Shown: positions 51,480 to 60,339 of the stretch, in pieces
How positions within the stretch are numbered: the stretch's first letter is position 1
Layout: each line of letters begins with the position of its first letter
Assembly: GCA_902787975.1 (NCBI GenBank)
Contig: CADAIP010000013.1
Coordinates: forward strand, 1 to 64,000
Reading direction: 5' to 3'
Length of the DNA: 64,000 bases
DNA from: Oscillospiraceae bacterium
GTDB lineage: Bacteria > Bacillota > Clostridia > Saccharofermentanales > Saccharofermentanaceae
Translations under genes and position numbers: made by a program
Notes under the pieces: model-generated
The model's database searches: none
Seen by the model: the letters and a program-made list of their open reading frames with translations, nothing else
What the model was told of the DNA's origin: nothing

Positions 51480-54101
51480 TTGACTTTTTTTACGCTTTTG
51501 TATACGTTGATAATCTCACCGATAGAACTTCTTTTTGAAGTTATCTTTACGATAGCAAACAGGATAACGGGAAATGCCGGTATTTCGATTATTTTTTTGA
51601 GCCTGGCAGTGAATTTCCTGGTGCTTCCTTTATACAAGCGCGCAGATGAACTGCAGGCCGAAGACAGGGATATCCAGGCAAAAATGGCGCCCGTATTGAA
51701 GCGCATAAAGAAGACGTTCAAAGGCGATGAGCGCTTCTTCATGATTCAGGAGTACTACAGGATCAATAACTATAAGCCTATATACGCTTTAAAGAGTTCA
51801 GTCTCACTGCTTCTGCAGATTCCGTTTTTTATTGCCGCATACAATCTTTTGTCCGGAATGCAGAGTCTTCATGGAATGAATTTCGGCATTATTTCTGACC
51901 TCGGAACAGAGGATGCTATGTTCCATATAGGAAGTTTTCCTGTAAATGTTCTGCCGATACTGATGACACTGATCAATATCGTATCTGGAATCATTTACAC
52001 CAAAGGACATCCTCTCAGGGCAAAGGTCCAGGTATACGGTCTTGCTGCCATATTCCTCGTGCTGCTCTATCATTCTCCGGCGGGACTGGTTTTCTACTGG
52101 CTGTTAAATAACGTATTCTCACTTGGCAAAAACATCATTGGCAGCTTAATAAAGAAATCCGGCAATCCGGTTAAAACGGCTCCTGCCAAGAAGCTTAAGT
52201 TAGGCGAATTCAGTTTTCTGCCTGTTTTCCTTTCGTGCGGGGTATTAGCTGTTTTAACGGGAGTTCTGATTCCGGCAGATGTTATAGTTGAAAATCCTGC
52301 TGAAATGGTAAATACATTTATTACAGAACCTCATAGTCCAATGGATTATCTTGTGATAAGCGCATTCATGGCTCTTGGCTTTTTTATCATTTGGATTCCT
52401 GTTTTTTGCTTGCTTACTAAAAAGAACAAGCAGATTTATTCTTTTGTTTTTCCGAGTTTGGCGGCGATAGGAGTTATTAACTATGTTGTGTTTAATAAGA
52501 ATTTCGGTTTTCTGTCAAATAAACTGATTTATGAAAACAAAATGGATTTCGGTTTGACGGAAATAATGGTAAATACGATTGTGGATATTATTATTGCAGC
52601 TGCAATTTTATTCGTTATGCTCAAGTGGAAAAAGATTATTGGGCTTCTTATGACGGTTGCTATTGTGGCAGTTGTATTTTTATCGGTATTCAGGATAACT
52701 GCCGTATCAGTGCTTATTTCGGATGTCATTATCAGTTATGACAATACAGCAGATGAAGTCAGCATACCGTTAACAACCACCGGTAAGAACGTGGTCGTTA
52801 TTATGATGGATAAGATGAACGGATCCTGTATTCCGTATTTGTTTAACGAACGTCCAGATGTTGCTGAGAAGTTTGACGGCTTTACATACTATCCAAATAC
52901 TGTTTCATTTGGGAAATATACGAATTTTGGTGCTCCGGCAGTGTTTGGAGGGTATGATTACACTCCTGATGCGATAAATGAACGTTCGGATAAACTTTTA
53001 GTTGAGAAGCATAATGAGTCGCTTCTTGCTATGCCTGTTATTTTTTCAAATGAAGGATGGAATGTAAGTGTAGTAGATCCGGCATATGCCAATTATCAGT
53101 GGATTCCTGACTTGAGTATTTTTGACGAATACGAAGGGATAAATGCCTATCATATGTCAGGTGTATTTAACTATAAGGAACCGGTTCTTATAAGTTCAGG
53201 AAACGACATGGAAAAGCGTCTTAACCGTAATTTCTTCTGCTATGGATTAATGAAAAGCATGCCTTATGCTTTGCAGCCGTTGTTGTATGATGATGGTGAA
53301 TATTACAGGCTGGATTCTGATAGAACGGCATTTTTGGGAAACAATACGGGTAAGCATTCCCAGGAAGGCTATAATGAACTTCATATGCAGGCTCACGCAG
53401 CTTTGTCAGCATTAACTGACGTAACGGAAATAATAGCTGAGGATACCAATTGCTTCTTGGTAATGACTAATAATTCAACTCATGATATGGCTCTTCTTAG
53501 TGAACCGGATTATGTGCCTCTGGAAAGAATAGATAATACAGAATACGATATGACTCATCAGGAACGTTTTACGGTTGACGGTATAACGATGAACATGGAT
53601 TATTTTGCCAGCTACGCTACATATCAGTGCAGCATGGAAGCTTGCATAACATTAGGCGAATGGTTTGATTATCTGCGCGAAAACGGGTTGTACGATAATA
53701 CAAGAATAATAATAGTATCTGACCATGGCTTTGGAATGAACCAGTTCGACTATTTCGATCTGGATGATACGGATTTTGATGTTGAATCTGTAAATCCTGT
53801 TTTGCTGGTAAAGGATTTCAATAGTACAGGATTTACCGTATCTGATGAATTCATGACTAATGCAGATACTCCGTCCCTTGCATTTGAAGGTATCGTACAT
53901 GATCCTGTTAATCCTTTTACCAATAATCCCATTTATCAGGATGTGAAATCAAACGGGGTATATGTATACAGCTCTGAAGAAATAAATGTAAATACCAACA
54001 ACGGCACACAGTTTGTGGATCCGGCCGGTTATTGGCTTTATGTCCATGATGATATCCGTGACAAGAATAATTGGAGTCTGTTACAGGGTGAACCGGGGTA
54101 A
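51480..54101 (+). CDS. YidC/Oxa1-like domain fused to a sulfatase/phosphotransferase domain
   Basis: An 873-residue membrane protein. Residues 1 to about 225 resemble YidC/Oxa1 (IISPIELLFEVIF, NFLVLPLYKRADELQ, SSVSLLLQIPFFIAAY, PAGLVFYWLLNNVFSL). Several more helices follow (about 230-420). The extracellular C-terminal part (about 435-873) is of the alkaline-phosphatase/sulfatase superfamily: metal-binding Asp in VVVIMMDKMNG, a possible Thr nucleophile in SFGKYTNFGAP, NNSTHD, and SDHGFGMNQ at about 748. LtaS-like enzymes of this clan transfer phosphoglycerol to envelope polymers. TTG start with AGGAG 8 nt upstream. AT-richer than neighbours. Confidence 0.85.
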   Translation: MTFFTLLYTLIISPIELLFEVIFTIANRITGNAGISIIFLSLAVNFLVLPLYKRADELQAEDRDIQAKMAPVLKRIKKTFKGDERFFMIQEYYRINNYKPIYALKSSVSLLLQIPFFIAAYNLLSGMQSLHGMNFGIISDLGTEDAMFHIGSFPVNVLPILMTLINIVSGIIYTKGHPLRAKVQVYGLAAIFLVLLYHSPAGLVFYWLLNNVFSLGKNIIGSLIKKSGNPVKTAPAKKLKLGEFSFLPVFLSCGVLAVLTGVLIPADVIVENPAEMVNTFITEPHSPMDYLVISAFMALGFFIIWIPVFCLLTKKNKQIYSFVFPSLAAIGVINYVVFNKNFGFLSNKLIYENKMDFGLTEIMVNTIVDIIIAAAILFVMLKWKKIIGLLMTVAIVAVVFLSVFRITAVSVLISDVIISYDNTADEVSIPLTTTGKNVVVIMMDKMNGSCIPYLFNERPDVAEKFDGFTYYPNTVSFGKYTNFGAPAVFGGYDYTPDAINERSDKLLVEKHNESLLAMPVIFSNEGWNVSVVDPAYANYQWIPDLSIFDEYEGINAYHMSGVFNYKEPVLISSGNDMEKRLNRNFFCYGLMKSMPYALQPLLYDDGEYYRLDSDRTAFLGNNTGKHSQEGYNELHMQAHAALSALTDVTEIIAEDTNCFLVMTNNSTHDMALLSEPDYVPLERIDNTEYDMTHQERFTVDGITMNMDYFASYATYQCSMEACITLGEWFDYLRENGLYDNTRIIIVSDHGFGMNQFDYFDLDDTDFDVESVNPVLLVKDFNSTGFTVSDEFMTNADTPSLAFEGIVHDPVNPFTNNPIYQDVKSNGVYVYSSEEINVNTNNGTQFVDPAGYWLYVHDDIRDKNNWSLLQGEPG

Positions 54102-54105
54102 GATT

Positions 54106-54927
54106 ATGGAGATTAATTTATCGAAAGAAATAATGGAGGAATTATTCCTTCAGTATCTGGCAAAGATCTTCGGGTTTCCTGAAGTCGTCAGCTGCTGTGC
54201 AAAGGAAGTCGTGATTACGCGCGAGACACTCGTTGATGCCGGAAAGCAGGCGTTTGAGGCGGGCTACCATGACTTGTACAGCGATATAGATCTGTCTGTA
54301 AAAGTACGCCTTCCCAAAAACGGTTCTGTAACTCCTGAAGAATACAATAAAAGGATCGACCGCTTCGGTGTAACAGAAGATACGGCACTGGGGTGGATGT
54401 ATATTCCGGTAAATCATATTTACAGGATCATTTTCAAAAACGGAATGCGCTATGATCTTATCTTTGAATTTGAGTATTCAGATGATGTTGAACTGAATCT
54501 TGAAAAGCAGCCTTCCTGTGAAGATGAGAATCCGAATTGGCCGGTGGATAACATAAACCGTTTCTGGTTTATCCAGATCCAGGCTCTTGGTAAATTGTAC
54601 CGGAGGGACTATCTGATCAGTTCTCATCTGGCTAATATGAACTGCAATGATGCTCTGGTCATGCAGATGATCATGAGGGATCTTAAATACGGTACCAGTC
54701 ATCACAGATACGGTTATTCGGAAGAACTGGAATATGTTAAGCATTTAGGACAAGCTCCTTACAGAACAGATGATGCGACATTTAACATGATTTCTGACCG
54801 TCTTTATTCGGCAGCTCTTGCTTATGACAAACTGGTGAAAGAGTTTTATCCATGTTATAAAGACAGAAGTTCCGATTTCTTTGCAATCTGGGACTGGTAT
54901 GAATCCTGCAGAGTTAACTTGGTATAA
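54106..54927 (+). CDS. Nucleotidyltransferase-domain protein
   Basis: A 273-residue cytosolic protein. The motif HDLYSDIDLSVKV near residue 60 gives the paired acidic residues of the nucleotidyltransferase fold, and MRYDLIFEF near 110 supplies the third Asp. Overall it is like aminoglycoside adenylyltransferase relatives, but a resistance role is not implied. I start it at ATG 54106, 4 nt after the YidC-sulfatase stop, with GGGG upstream; the longer frame from 54013 overlaps that gene heavily. Tight spacing implies an operon. Confidence 0.75.
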   Translation: MEINLSKEIMEELFLQYLAKIFGFPEVVSCCAKEVVITRETLVDAGKQAFEAGYHDLYSDIDLSVKVRLPKNGSVTPEEYNKRIDRFGVTEDTALGWMYIPVNHIYRIIFKNGMRYDLIFEFEYSDDVELNLEKQPSCEDENPNWPVDNINRFWFIQIQALGKLYRRDYLISSHLANMNCNDALVMQMIMRDLKYGTSHHRYGYSEELEYVKHLGQAPYRTDDATFNMISDRLYSAALAYDKLVKEFYPCYKDRSSDFFAIWDWYESCRVNLV

Positions 54928-54961
54928 TGTGTGAGTACTTTAGAAAAGGAATAGAGACGTT

Positions 54962-55372
54962 ATGGAATTAGATGATGAGTTATATGCACAGATAACTAAG
55001 CACAGCGATATAGGAGAGCATTATTTTGTCGAAGGCAAATTCAGAAAGGCTCTTGAAGAATATAAGAAGGCATTTGAGTTGATACCCGAACCCAAGACGG
55101 TTTGGGATGCTTCCGTGTGGACGCTTGCAGCAATCGGTGATTCACATTTCATGTTGAAAGAATTCGTATCAGCACTTGAATATTTCGAGAAGCTTATGAA
55201 TGAGTACGAGGAAAAAGATAATCCTTTTATCAGAGTCAGATATGGTGAGTGTCTTTGCGAGACAGGCAAGACCGAACAGGGCAGAGAACATATGCTGGCT
55301 GCCTTTAAGATGGAAGGTACTGAAGTATTCGATAACGATAAATATCTGAAACTCATTTCGGATCTGATCTGA
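54962..55372 (+). CDS. Small TPR protein
   Basis: A 136-residue all-helical protein with about three TPR-like repeats: EGKFRKALEEYKKAFELIP (20-38), a middle repeat beginning AAIGDSHFMLKEFVSALEYF, and GECLCETGKTEQGREHML. Such proteins bind other proteins. AAGGAA precedes the ATG. The methyltransferase start lies 4 nt after its stop, so the two are coupled. I know no specific function; some immunity proteins have a similar make-up, but no toxin is seen here. Confidence 0.75.
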   Translation: MELDDELYAQITKHSDIGEHYFVEGKFRKALEEYKKAFELIPEPKTVWDASVWTLAAIGDSHFMLKEFVSALEYFEKLMNEYEEKDNPFIRVRYGECLCETGKTEQGREHMLAAFKMEGTEVFDNDKYLKLISDLI

Positions 55373-55376
55373 CAAT

Positions 55377-56150
55377 ATGCTTGATAAAGAAATAATCGAG
55401 ACAAATAAAAAATATTGGAATGAGCATGCGGATCAGTGGTTCGGTACCACGGCGCTGCCTCAGTATGGTGTGCGTTTTGTTACGGAAGATGATCTGCATC
55501 TGTTTGGAGATGTGCGTGGAAAAAGCATGCTTGAGATATGCTGCGGAAGCGGACACTCTTTGCTCTATAACGCGAATAAAGGTGCAAAAGAACTGTGGGG
55601 AGTCGATATATCACAAACACAGCTCGAAAATGCGGCCAAACTGCTTGCTGACAATGGTTGTTCAGCCAAGCTTCTGTGTGCCAAGATGGAAGATGAATTG
55701 GACGTGCCCAAAGAATATTTCGACTATGTTTATTCAATATACGGAATCGGCTGGACGACTGATCTGCAGGGAACATTTGATAAGATCGCCTCATATCTTA
55801 AAAAGGACGGTATCTTTATCTTCAGCTGGCACCATACCTTGAATTATTGCATTGCATGGTCAAGCGATGAGCGTATGGATGTTATTGAGGACGACGACAA
55901 GTTCTGTATGACTAAGAGCTATTTTGATGACAGTTACTTTAAGATGACTGTTCATGGCAGTGAGATCGTTCTGTGCAACAGAAAGATATCCACATATATT
56001 AATGCTCTTGCTAAGGCCGGATTTCTTATCGAACAGTTCGTGGAAGAAAGCAGTAAGGAGGCCATGGAATCTGAAAATGATCCCGACCCCAAGACCAGAA
56101 AGGCAAAGATGCTGCCTATTTCGTTCTGCATTAAGTCCAGAAAACTGTAA
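55377..56150 (+). CDS. Class I SAM-dependent methyltransferase
   Basis: A 257-residue cytosolic enzyme. Motif I is MLEICCGSGHSLLY (about 50-63), the acidic motif II is LWGVDISQTQL, and FDYVYSIYGIGW fits motif IV. These define a Rossmann-fold methyltransferase. The substrate is unknown; small molecules are likely. It starts 4 nt after the TPR gene stop, with only a weak ribosome site, so translation is probably coupled. Confidence 0.87.
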   Translation: MLDKEIIETNKKYWNEHADQWFGTTALPQYGVRFVTEDDLHLFGDVRGKSMLEICCGSGHSLLYNANKGAKELWGVDISQTQLENAAKLLADNGCSAKLLCAKMEDELDVPKEYFDYVYSIYGIGWTTDLQGTFDKIASYLKKDGIFIFSWHHTLNYCIAWSSDERMDVIEDDDKFCMTKSYFDDSYFKMTVHGSEIVLCNRKISTYINALAKAGFLIEQFVEESSKEAMESENDPDPKTRKAKMLPISFCIKSRKL

Positions 56151-56167
56151 GTAGGCCGGAGGAGTCT

Positions 56168-56623
56168 ATGGATCTGACATACAGGAATGCGGATGTAAGC
56201 GATGCTGAAGTCCTGATAGATATATACAACTCTGCTTTCTATGACGATTATCTCCGTTATGGCCAGTGTCAGGGATATGGCCGTTCCAAAGAAAACATGG
56301 AACAGTCCGTTATAGATTATCCCAAGGTGATCGCTTATGAAGAGGATAAGGCAGTAGGGGTCATCTCAACCAAAGCGGAAGGACCGGGGAAGTATTACAT
56401 CGGATGCCTTGCTGTTAAGAAGGAATGCCAGGGCCGGGGTATCGGAACATCCCTGATGAGATACTTCATGGACGGACATCCTGACTGGAATGAGCTCACG
56501 TTGGTGACTCCGAAAGATAATGAAGCCAATATCAGGTTCTATACAGGACGGTTCGGGTTTGATATTGTTGGAGAAGAAGATGACGGGGTCGTGACTGTTC
56601 TTTTGTTCAGGCTGAACAGGTAA
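56168..56623 (+). CDS. GNAT-family N-acetyltransferase
   Basis: A 151-residue enzyme of the GNAT fold. The acetyl-CoA-binding motif A is present as GCLAVKKECQGRGIGTSLM (about 78-96), with the Q/RGxGIG loop, and NIRFYTGRFGFDIVGE is the usual motif B. The acetyl acceptor cannot be deduced. GGAGGA lies 5 nt before the ATG, 17 nt after the methyltransferase stop, so it probably closes the same operon. Confidence 0.9.
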   Translation: MDLTYRNADVSDAEVLIDIYNSAFYDDYLRYGQCQGYGRSKENMEQSVIDYPKVIAYEEDKAVGVISTKAEGPGKYYIGCLAVKKECQGRGIGTSLMRYFMDGHPDWNELTLVTPKDNEANIRFYTGRFGFDIVGEEDDGVVTVLLFRLNR

Positions 56624-56628
56624 AACGC

Positions 56629-56883
56629 TTGAAAACAGGGGATTGCAACCGCCGGTTGATAACCTGTTTAGGCTATTCAGTCATGATCGTAATCCTATTC
56701 CTATTATGGAAACTGTTCCAGAAGAAGACTGTATCAGAGCTTGGACTTACCAAAAACTTCTGCAGTTACTTTATAGGCATTGCTTCAGGCACCGGGTCCT
56801 ATTGTGTAAAAAAGAATTGTTGGCAGGACAAATGTCAAAAAGAGCAGGATGATTATCGCGAGAACTACCCATATTGTAACTGA
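56629..56883 (+). pseudogene. Possible remnant of a CPBP-type membrane protein
   Basis: A TTG-started frame of 84 residues with one hydrophobic helix (GYSVMIVILFLLWKLFQKKT) and then VSELGLTKN, which resembles the early part of CPBP proteases. It has no catalytic region and no good ribosome site, and its last 99 nt are antisense to the XRE gene. It is either a decayed gene start or chance. Confidence 0.25.
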
Positions 56884-57387
56884 AATGGCGATCAACTTCT
56901 TGTTCCTCTTCTTGCTCATTTTGCCCTTGAGCTGAAGTCCTGCAAGCATCGTGTTGATACCGAAAATGCCGCTGGCAAGTATAAGCAGGAAAGGTGTAAG
57001 GAATATCTCCGTTTCCCAGAAGTACGTAATAAAGAAAAAGATCAGCGATGCTACCGAAGTAATCAGTGTGCCGACACCGCAAATGTATACTTTTTTAAGT
57101 ATCTTTGCCTTGTCGGCTTCGGTGTATTCCGCCACCATTTTCAATGTTTCTTTTAAGTTTTCTTCCATTTTTTCACTCTTCCTTTCTCCGCGCAGAAGAT
57201 CGCGGATGTCAACATCGTAGAAATCAGCCAGTTCGATCATGATACTGATGTCAGGCATTGTGTTGCCGTTCTCCCAGCGTGAGACCGATCTTGATGAGAC
57301 ATTAAATTTGTCAGCGAGCTGTTCCTGTGAAAGACCATGTCCTTTACGAAGTTCTTTCAGGAAAGCGCCTACCTTTATAGTGTCCAT
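56785..57387 (-). CDS. XRE-family regulator with membrane domain
   Basis: A 200-residue protein. The helix-turn-helix (about 8-62: LKELRKGHGLSQEQLADKF...SVSRWENGNTMPD) is of XRE type; three membrane helices follow (about 104-125, 128-150, 168-195). Membrane-tethered regulators of this layout sense envelope or peptide signals. A perfect AAAGGAGG lies upstream of the ATG. It is transcribed away from the Ntn amidase gene's end on the same strand, 151 nt downstream of it, and could share its transcript. Confidence 0.85.
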   Translation of the reverse strand: MDTIKVGAFLKELRKGHGLSQEQLADKFNVSSRSVSRWENGNTMPDISIMIELADFYDVDIRDLLRGERKSEKMEENLKETLKMVAEYTEADKAKILKKVYICGVGTLITSVASLIFFFITYFWETEIFLTPFLLILASGIFGINTMLAGLQLKGKMSKKRNKKLIAISVTIWVVLAIIILLFLTFVLPTILFYTIGPGA

Positions 57388-57538
57388 GTCTGACCTCCTT
57401 TCGCTTCCGAATCTATCATCAGTCCCCTCGAAAAAACACGACAGAGAGTGAGAGATGCCGCATTTTCTTGCCCGACAGGGCTGTCTGGTTTATTGTATCA
57501 CAGTGATTTTAACGGGTTTATCACAGATCGGCGGCTTG

Positions 57539-59200
57539 TCATGCGAAATCTGTGACGCTGAATGTATAAGAAGTTCCGAAGTCTGCATCAAGGCAGATGC
57601 TGACGGTGAAATCGTCAAGGTTATAGACGCAGGACCATTCGGTAAGTCCCTGTTTGTTATGAACTTTATCAAGGATATCCATTGCTTCCTGTTCGGTTGC
57701 GACCAGACTGGGACCGAGGTTTTCATCAATGGTTGATATTCTGTCATCGGGATCGCCCATGTCATAATAATTGCCCGGAGCGATTACGCTGTTGGTGCAG
57801 TACGGATATTCTGTTACGACCATCTCATTATCAAGCCATTCGACTACGACATATCTGCCTGATCTGTCGGTGATGAACAGGTGATAGTTTCCAAGGTCTG
57901 AATGTATATCATAAGATTCGAGCAAAGATAATGCCTCATCAACTGATGCACATGTGTCCAGTATTCCTCTTATTGCCATATATACAGGCAGATTTGGTTT
58001 GCCGTTATCCTGATGCGGCTCATCGATGTTGACCTGAAGGATCCCTGCTGCGACACCTTTCTCGTTCATGCCGTCGAGCACTAAATATGGGGTGATTACC
58101 ATGACGAATTTGCCCAAAGCTGAGTCGGGATCCACCTGTGCATTCTCGCCGGTTCCGAAAAATGCGAGGCCGGTAACGCCGATAGATTCATAACAGCCGT
58201 CAGGATGGGAATATACGAGCAAGGTGTCTGTCTCCATAAGATCGAAATTGCGTCCGAAGATATGGTCTCCTTCCGGAGTGACCGCTGCAAATGTGGCACA
58301 ACCGAAACCTACACTGTCATCGTCAATGGAAAAGACATTTGGCGCACCATACAAATGCTTGTCAAAGATCCAGTTGAACACGTCATCAGACGTCTGTGAG
58401 TTTGAAGCCAGCAAGCCCATGGTATCGGTGCATTCGTAGTTTTTCATGGTGTAGAAACCATCTGCTACTTTGTTGATTGTCAGCATAGCCCTTATGTGAT
58501 TCCGGAACATTATTGCCGGAACGATTACCATAAGTCCGTAGACGACAGGGAGGACGATCCTCTTTTTGAATTTGAAGACAAGGCATATCTCCAGAATAAG
58601 AGCGATTATGAATACCAATACTCCTGCGGGTATGAACGGTATCCAGTTGAATGTGGATATTGACTTGACTTCTATGCAGTAAGGAATGACTGATTCACTA
58701 AGAAAATCGTGATACTGGTCCAGAGTATACGAGGTTTCATAGTCTTCGCCGTTTTCTGCTTCAGCTTGTTCCAGTCTTTCGTAGTATATATAGTCATAGA
58801 GCTCGAAAAGGGCTTCGGTTACCTCCTGGTATTCTTCGTCATCAACAGCTCTTAACGTGCCCTTGATGGTGATGTGCTGAATAATGCTGTCGTAATATGT
58901 TTCCTTGTCTTCCTCACTTAAATTCGAAAGATCCAGAATAATAAACTTATAATCGTCAGAGTTTAATCCGCCCAGGAGCTGCAGTGTTTTGTCCGGAACG
59001 TCGATATTATCGTAATAGATCTGGATGTCGGTTTCTATCTGTTTGCCCATATCAGCGGGTGTTATGTTCTTATAATCTAAATCTTTATAGAAGAGACCTA
59101 AAAACCATCCGCCGAAGAAACCTGCCAAAACCAGCAGGATTCCTATAAACATGACAATAGCGGTGATGATTATTGCTTTCTTATTTCTCTTCTTTTTCAT
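57539..59200 (-). CDS. Membrane-anchored linear amide C-N hydrolase (Ntn family)
   Basis: A 553-residue protein. The first half has an N-terminal helix (about 8-32), an outside segment, and two more helices (about 183-235). The second half is a choloylglycine-hydrolase/acid-ceramidase-like Ntn domain: Cys301 in GFGCATFAA is the probable nucleophile after strand processing or in an internal position, and GDHIFGRNFDLM and MNEKGVAAGIL are typical. The domain should lie outside the cell. Substrates of the family are bile salts, acyl-homoserine lactones or penicillins; none can be chosen here. I use ATG 59200, with GGGAG 5 nt upstream. Confidence 0.82.
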   Translation of the reverse strand: MKKKRNKKAIIITAIVMFIGILLVLAGFFGGWFLGLFYKDLDYKNITPADMGKQIETDIQIYYDNIDVPDKTLQLLGGLNSDDYKFIILDLSNLSEEDKETYYDSIIQHITIKGTLRAVDDEEYQEVTEALFELYDYIYYERLEQAEAENGEDYETSYTLDQYHDFLSESVIPYCIEVKSISTFNWIPFIPAGVLVFIIALILEICLVFKFKKRIVLPVVYGLMVIVPAIMFRNHIRAMLTINKVADGFYTMKNYECTDTMGLLASNSQTSDDVFNWIFDKHLYGAPNVFSIDDDSVGFGCATFAAVTPEGDHIFGRNFDLMETDTLLVYSHPDGCYESIGVTGLAFFGTGENAQVDPDSALGKFVMVITPYLVLDGMNEKGVAAGILQVNIDEPHQDNGKPNLPVYMAIRGILDTCASVDEALSLLESYDIHSDLGNYHLFITDRSGRYVVVEWLDNEMVVTEYPYCTNSVIAPGNYYDMGDPDDRISTIDENLGPSLVATEQEAMDILDKVHNKQGLTEWSCVYNLDDFTVSICLDADFGTSYTFSVTDFA

Positions 59201-59307
59201 AAACACTCCCAAGCAGCTTAACTGCAGCTGATCCCCATAAACAATGAGTTAAGTTTACTATTTGAAAGAAATAAGAGCAAATATTCAGATGGAAGCGGTG
59301 GGTTGGA

Positions 59308-59679
59308 TCAAGCGCCTTTACGTATCAGACTGGCCCTTATCGCATTAAAAGTGGTATCGCTTAAGAAACGTTCAATGCGTCTTGCATCGTCTTTTGCGGT
59401 ATCCTCGTCAACGCCAAGTTCCATGAGGTGCCTGGTTATAAGGAGTTTGCGTTCGTATATGTGTTTGGCAAGTATTATGCCGCCTTCGGTCAGCTGTATT
59501 ATTCCGTTGCCGGTATTTTTAATGAGCCCTTTATCTCTGAGCACATTTAATGCCCTGCTTACGGAAGGTCTGGTGACTTCCATGTAATTGCTGATGTCTT
59601 TAGCCCTGACTGTATCTGATTCCAACGACAGTATATATATTGTCTCAACATAGATTTCGCTGGATTCGAGTATTGCCAT
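59308..59679 (-). CDS. DtxR/MntR-family metal-dependent repressor (upstream of feo)
   Basis: A 123-residue repressor. The winged helix (about 5-65) includes ISNYMEVTRPSVSRALNVL, the DtxR recognition helix. The dimerisation part (ERKLLITRHLMELGVDEDTAKDDARRIE) carries the Glu, Cys/Asp and His region used for metal binding; there is no SH3-like third domain, so it is the short MntR-like form. It is divergent from the feo operon, with an imperfect GTTAGC...ACTTAC site 22 nt before its start, suggesting autoregulation. Iron is the likely metal from context; manganese cannot be excluded. Confidence 0.87.
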   Translation of the reverse strand: MAILESSEIYVETIYILSLESDTVRAKDISNYMEVTRPSVSRALNVLRDKGLIKNTGNGIIQLTEGGIILAKHIYERKLLITRHLMELGVDEDTAKDDARRIERFLSDTTFNAIRASLIRKGA

Positions 59680-59700
59680 AACAGATATCCCTTCTCAGAA

Positions 59701-59716
59701 GTTAGCAATAACTTAC
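59701..59716. promoter_or_regulatory. Imperfect DtxR-type operator
   Basis: GTTAGC AATA ACTTAC; one arm is identical to the two perfect feo sites, the other has one mismatch. It lies in the leader of the divergent repressor gene. Confidence 0.55.
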
Positions 59717-59771
59717 CAAAAATATAACCATATTTCAACATAAATATCTGTGATTTTATATACAAAACCGC

Positions 59772-59800
59772 TTGACTCGTTAGCGGTTGCTAACTATACT
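59772..59800 (+). promoter_or_regulatory. Promoter of the feo operon
   Basis: TTGACT (59772-59777) and TATACT (59795-59800) with a 17-nt spacer that is filled by the first 16-bp operator. Confidence 0.85.
59779..59794. promoter_or_regulatory. Iron-repressor operator 1
   Basis: GTTAGC GGTT GCTAAC, a perfect 6-4-6 palindrome between the -35 and -10 boxes of feo. It resembles DtxR-type TTAG...CTAA iron boxes. Confidence 0.83.
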
Positions 59801-59808
59801 TGTTATCG

Positions 59809-59824
59809 GTTAGCAGTAGCTAAC
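59809..59824. promoter_or_regulatory. Iron-repressor operator 2
   Basis: GTTAGC AGTA GCTAAC, a perfect 6-4-6 palindrome exactly 30 bp after operator 1, that is about three helical turns, just past the transcription start. Confidence 0.83.
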
Positions 59825-59873
59825 TATAGATAGGTTTGTGCGGATCTTTTTGGCCGCGGATAGGAGAGTGGTT

Positions 59874-60086
59874 ATGATGCCTTTGGCATATGCAGATCTG
59901 GGACAGCCCCAGATTATTAAAAAAATTGGCGGAAATCCTGAAATGAAAAAACACCTTGAAGACATGGGCTTCACTGTAGGAGGTGAAGTTAGTGTAGTCA
60001 GCAGCATTGGCGAGAACCTGATAGTCAAGGTGAAGGAAAGCCGCGTGGCTGTCAGTGAAGAGTTAGCAAAGAAAATAATGATATAA
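59874..60086 (+). CDS. feoA: FeoA-domain protein, first copy
   Basis: A 70-residue SH3-like FeoA protein, a partner of the FeoB ferrous-iron transporter in the cytosol. MKKHLEDMGFTVGGEVSVVSS and ENLIVKVKESRVAVSEELAKKIMI show the FeoA pattern. I chose ATG 59874, since AGGAG lies 7 nt upstream; the upstream frame from 59838 has no such site, and ATG 59877 is nearly as good. It is the first gene behind the two operators. Confidence 0.87.
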   Translation: MMPLAYADLGQPQIIKKIGGNPEMKKHLEDMGFTVGGEVSVVSSIGENLIVKVKESRVAVSEELAKKIMI

Positions 60087-60099
60087 GGAGGATTGGTCT

Positions 60100-60321
60100 G
60101 TGAGGACATTAAGAGAAGTTAAGGTCGGTGAGACTGTCAAGGTCACAAAGCTTAACGGTGAGGGTGCCGTAAAGCGCAGAATCATGGACATGGGCATCAC
60201 AAAGGGTGTTGAGATCTATGTCCGTAAAGTTGCACCGCTCGGAGATCCTGTTGAAGTTACGGTAAGAGGGTATGAGCTCTCACTCCGTAAGGCAGATGCC
60301 GAGATGGTTGTAATCGAGTAA
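60100..60321 (+). CDS. feoA: FeoA-domain protein, second copy
   Basis: A 73-residue FeoA with the usual VKVTKLNGEGAVKRRIMDMG and EVTVRGYELSLRKADAEMV. It differs clearly from the first copy, so the two are old paralogues with perhaps different roles. GTG start, with AAGGAGG upstream. feoB follows 18 nt after its stop. Confidence 0.92.
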   Translation: MRTLREVKVGETVKVTKLNGEGAVKRRIMDMGITKGVEIYVRKVAPLGDPVEVTVRGYELSLRKADAEMVVIE

Positions 60322-60339
60322 TTGAGAGGGGCATACAAA

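Noticed and set aside
57468..57490. GACAG-GG-CTGTC palindrome between the XRE and amidase genes as terminator
   Set aside because: Short stem without a T-run on the minus strand; could be chance or a binding site.
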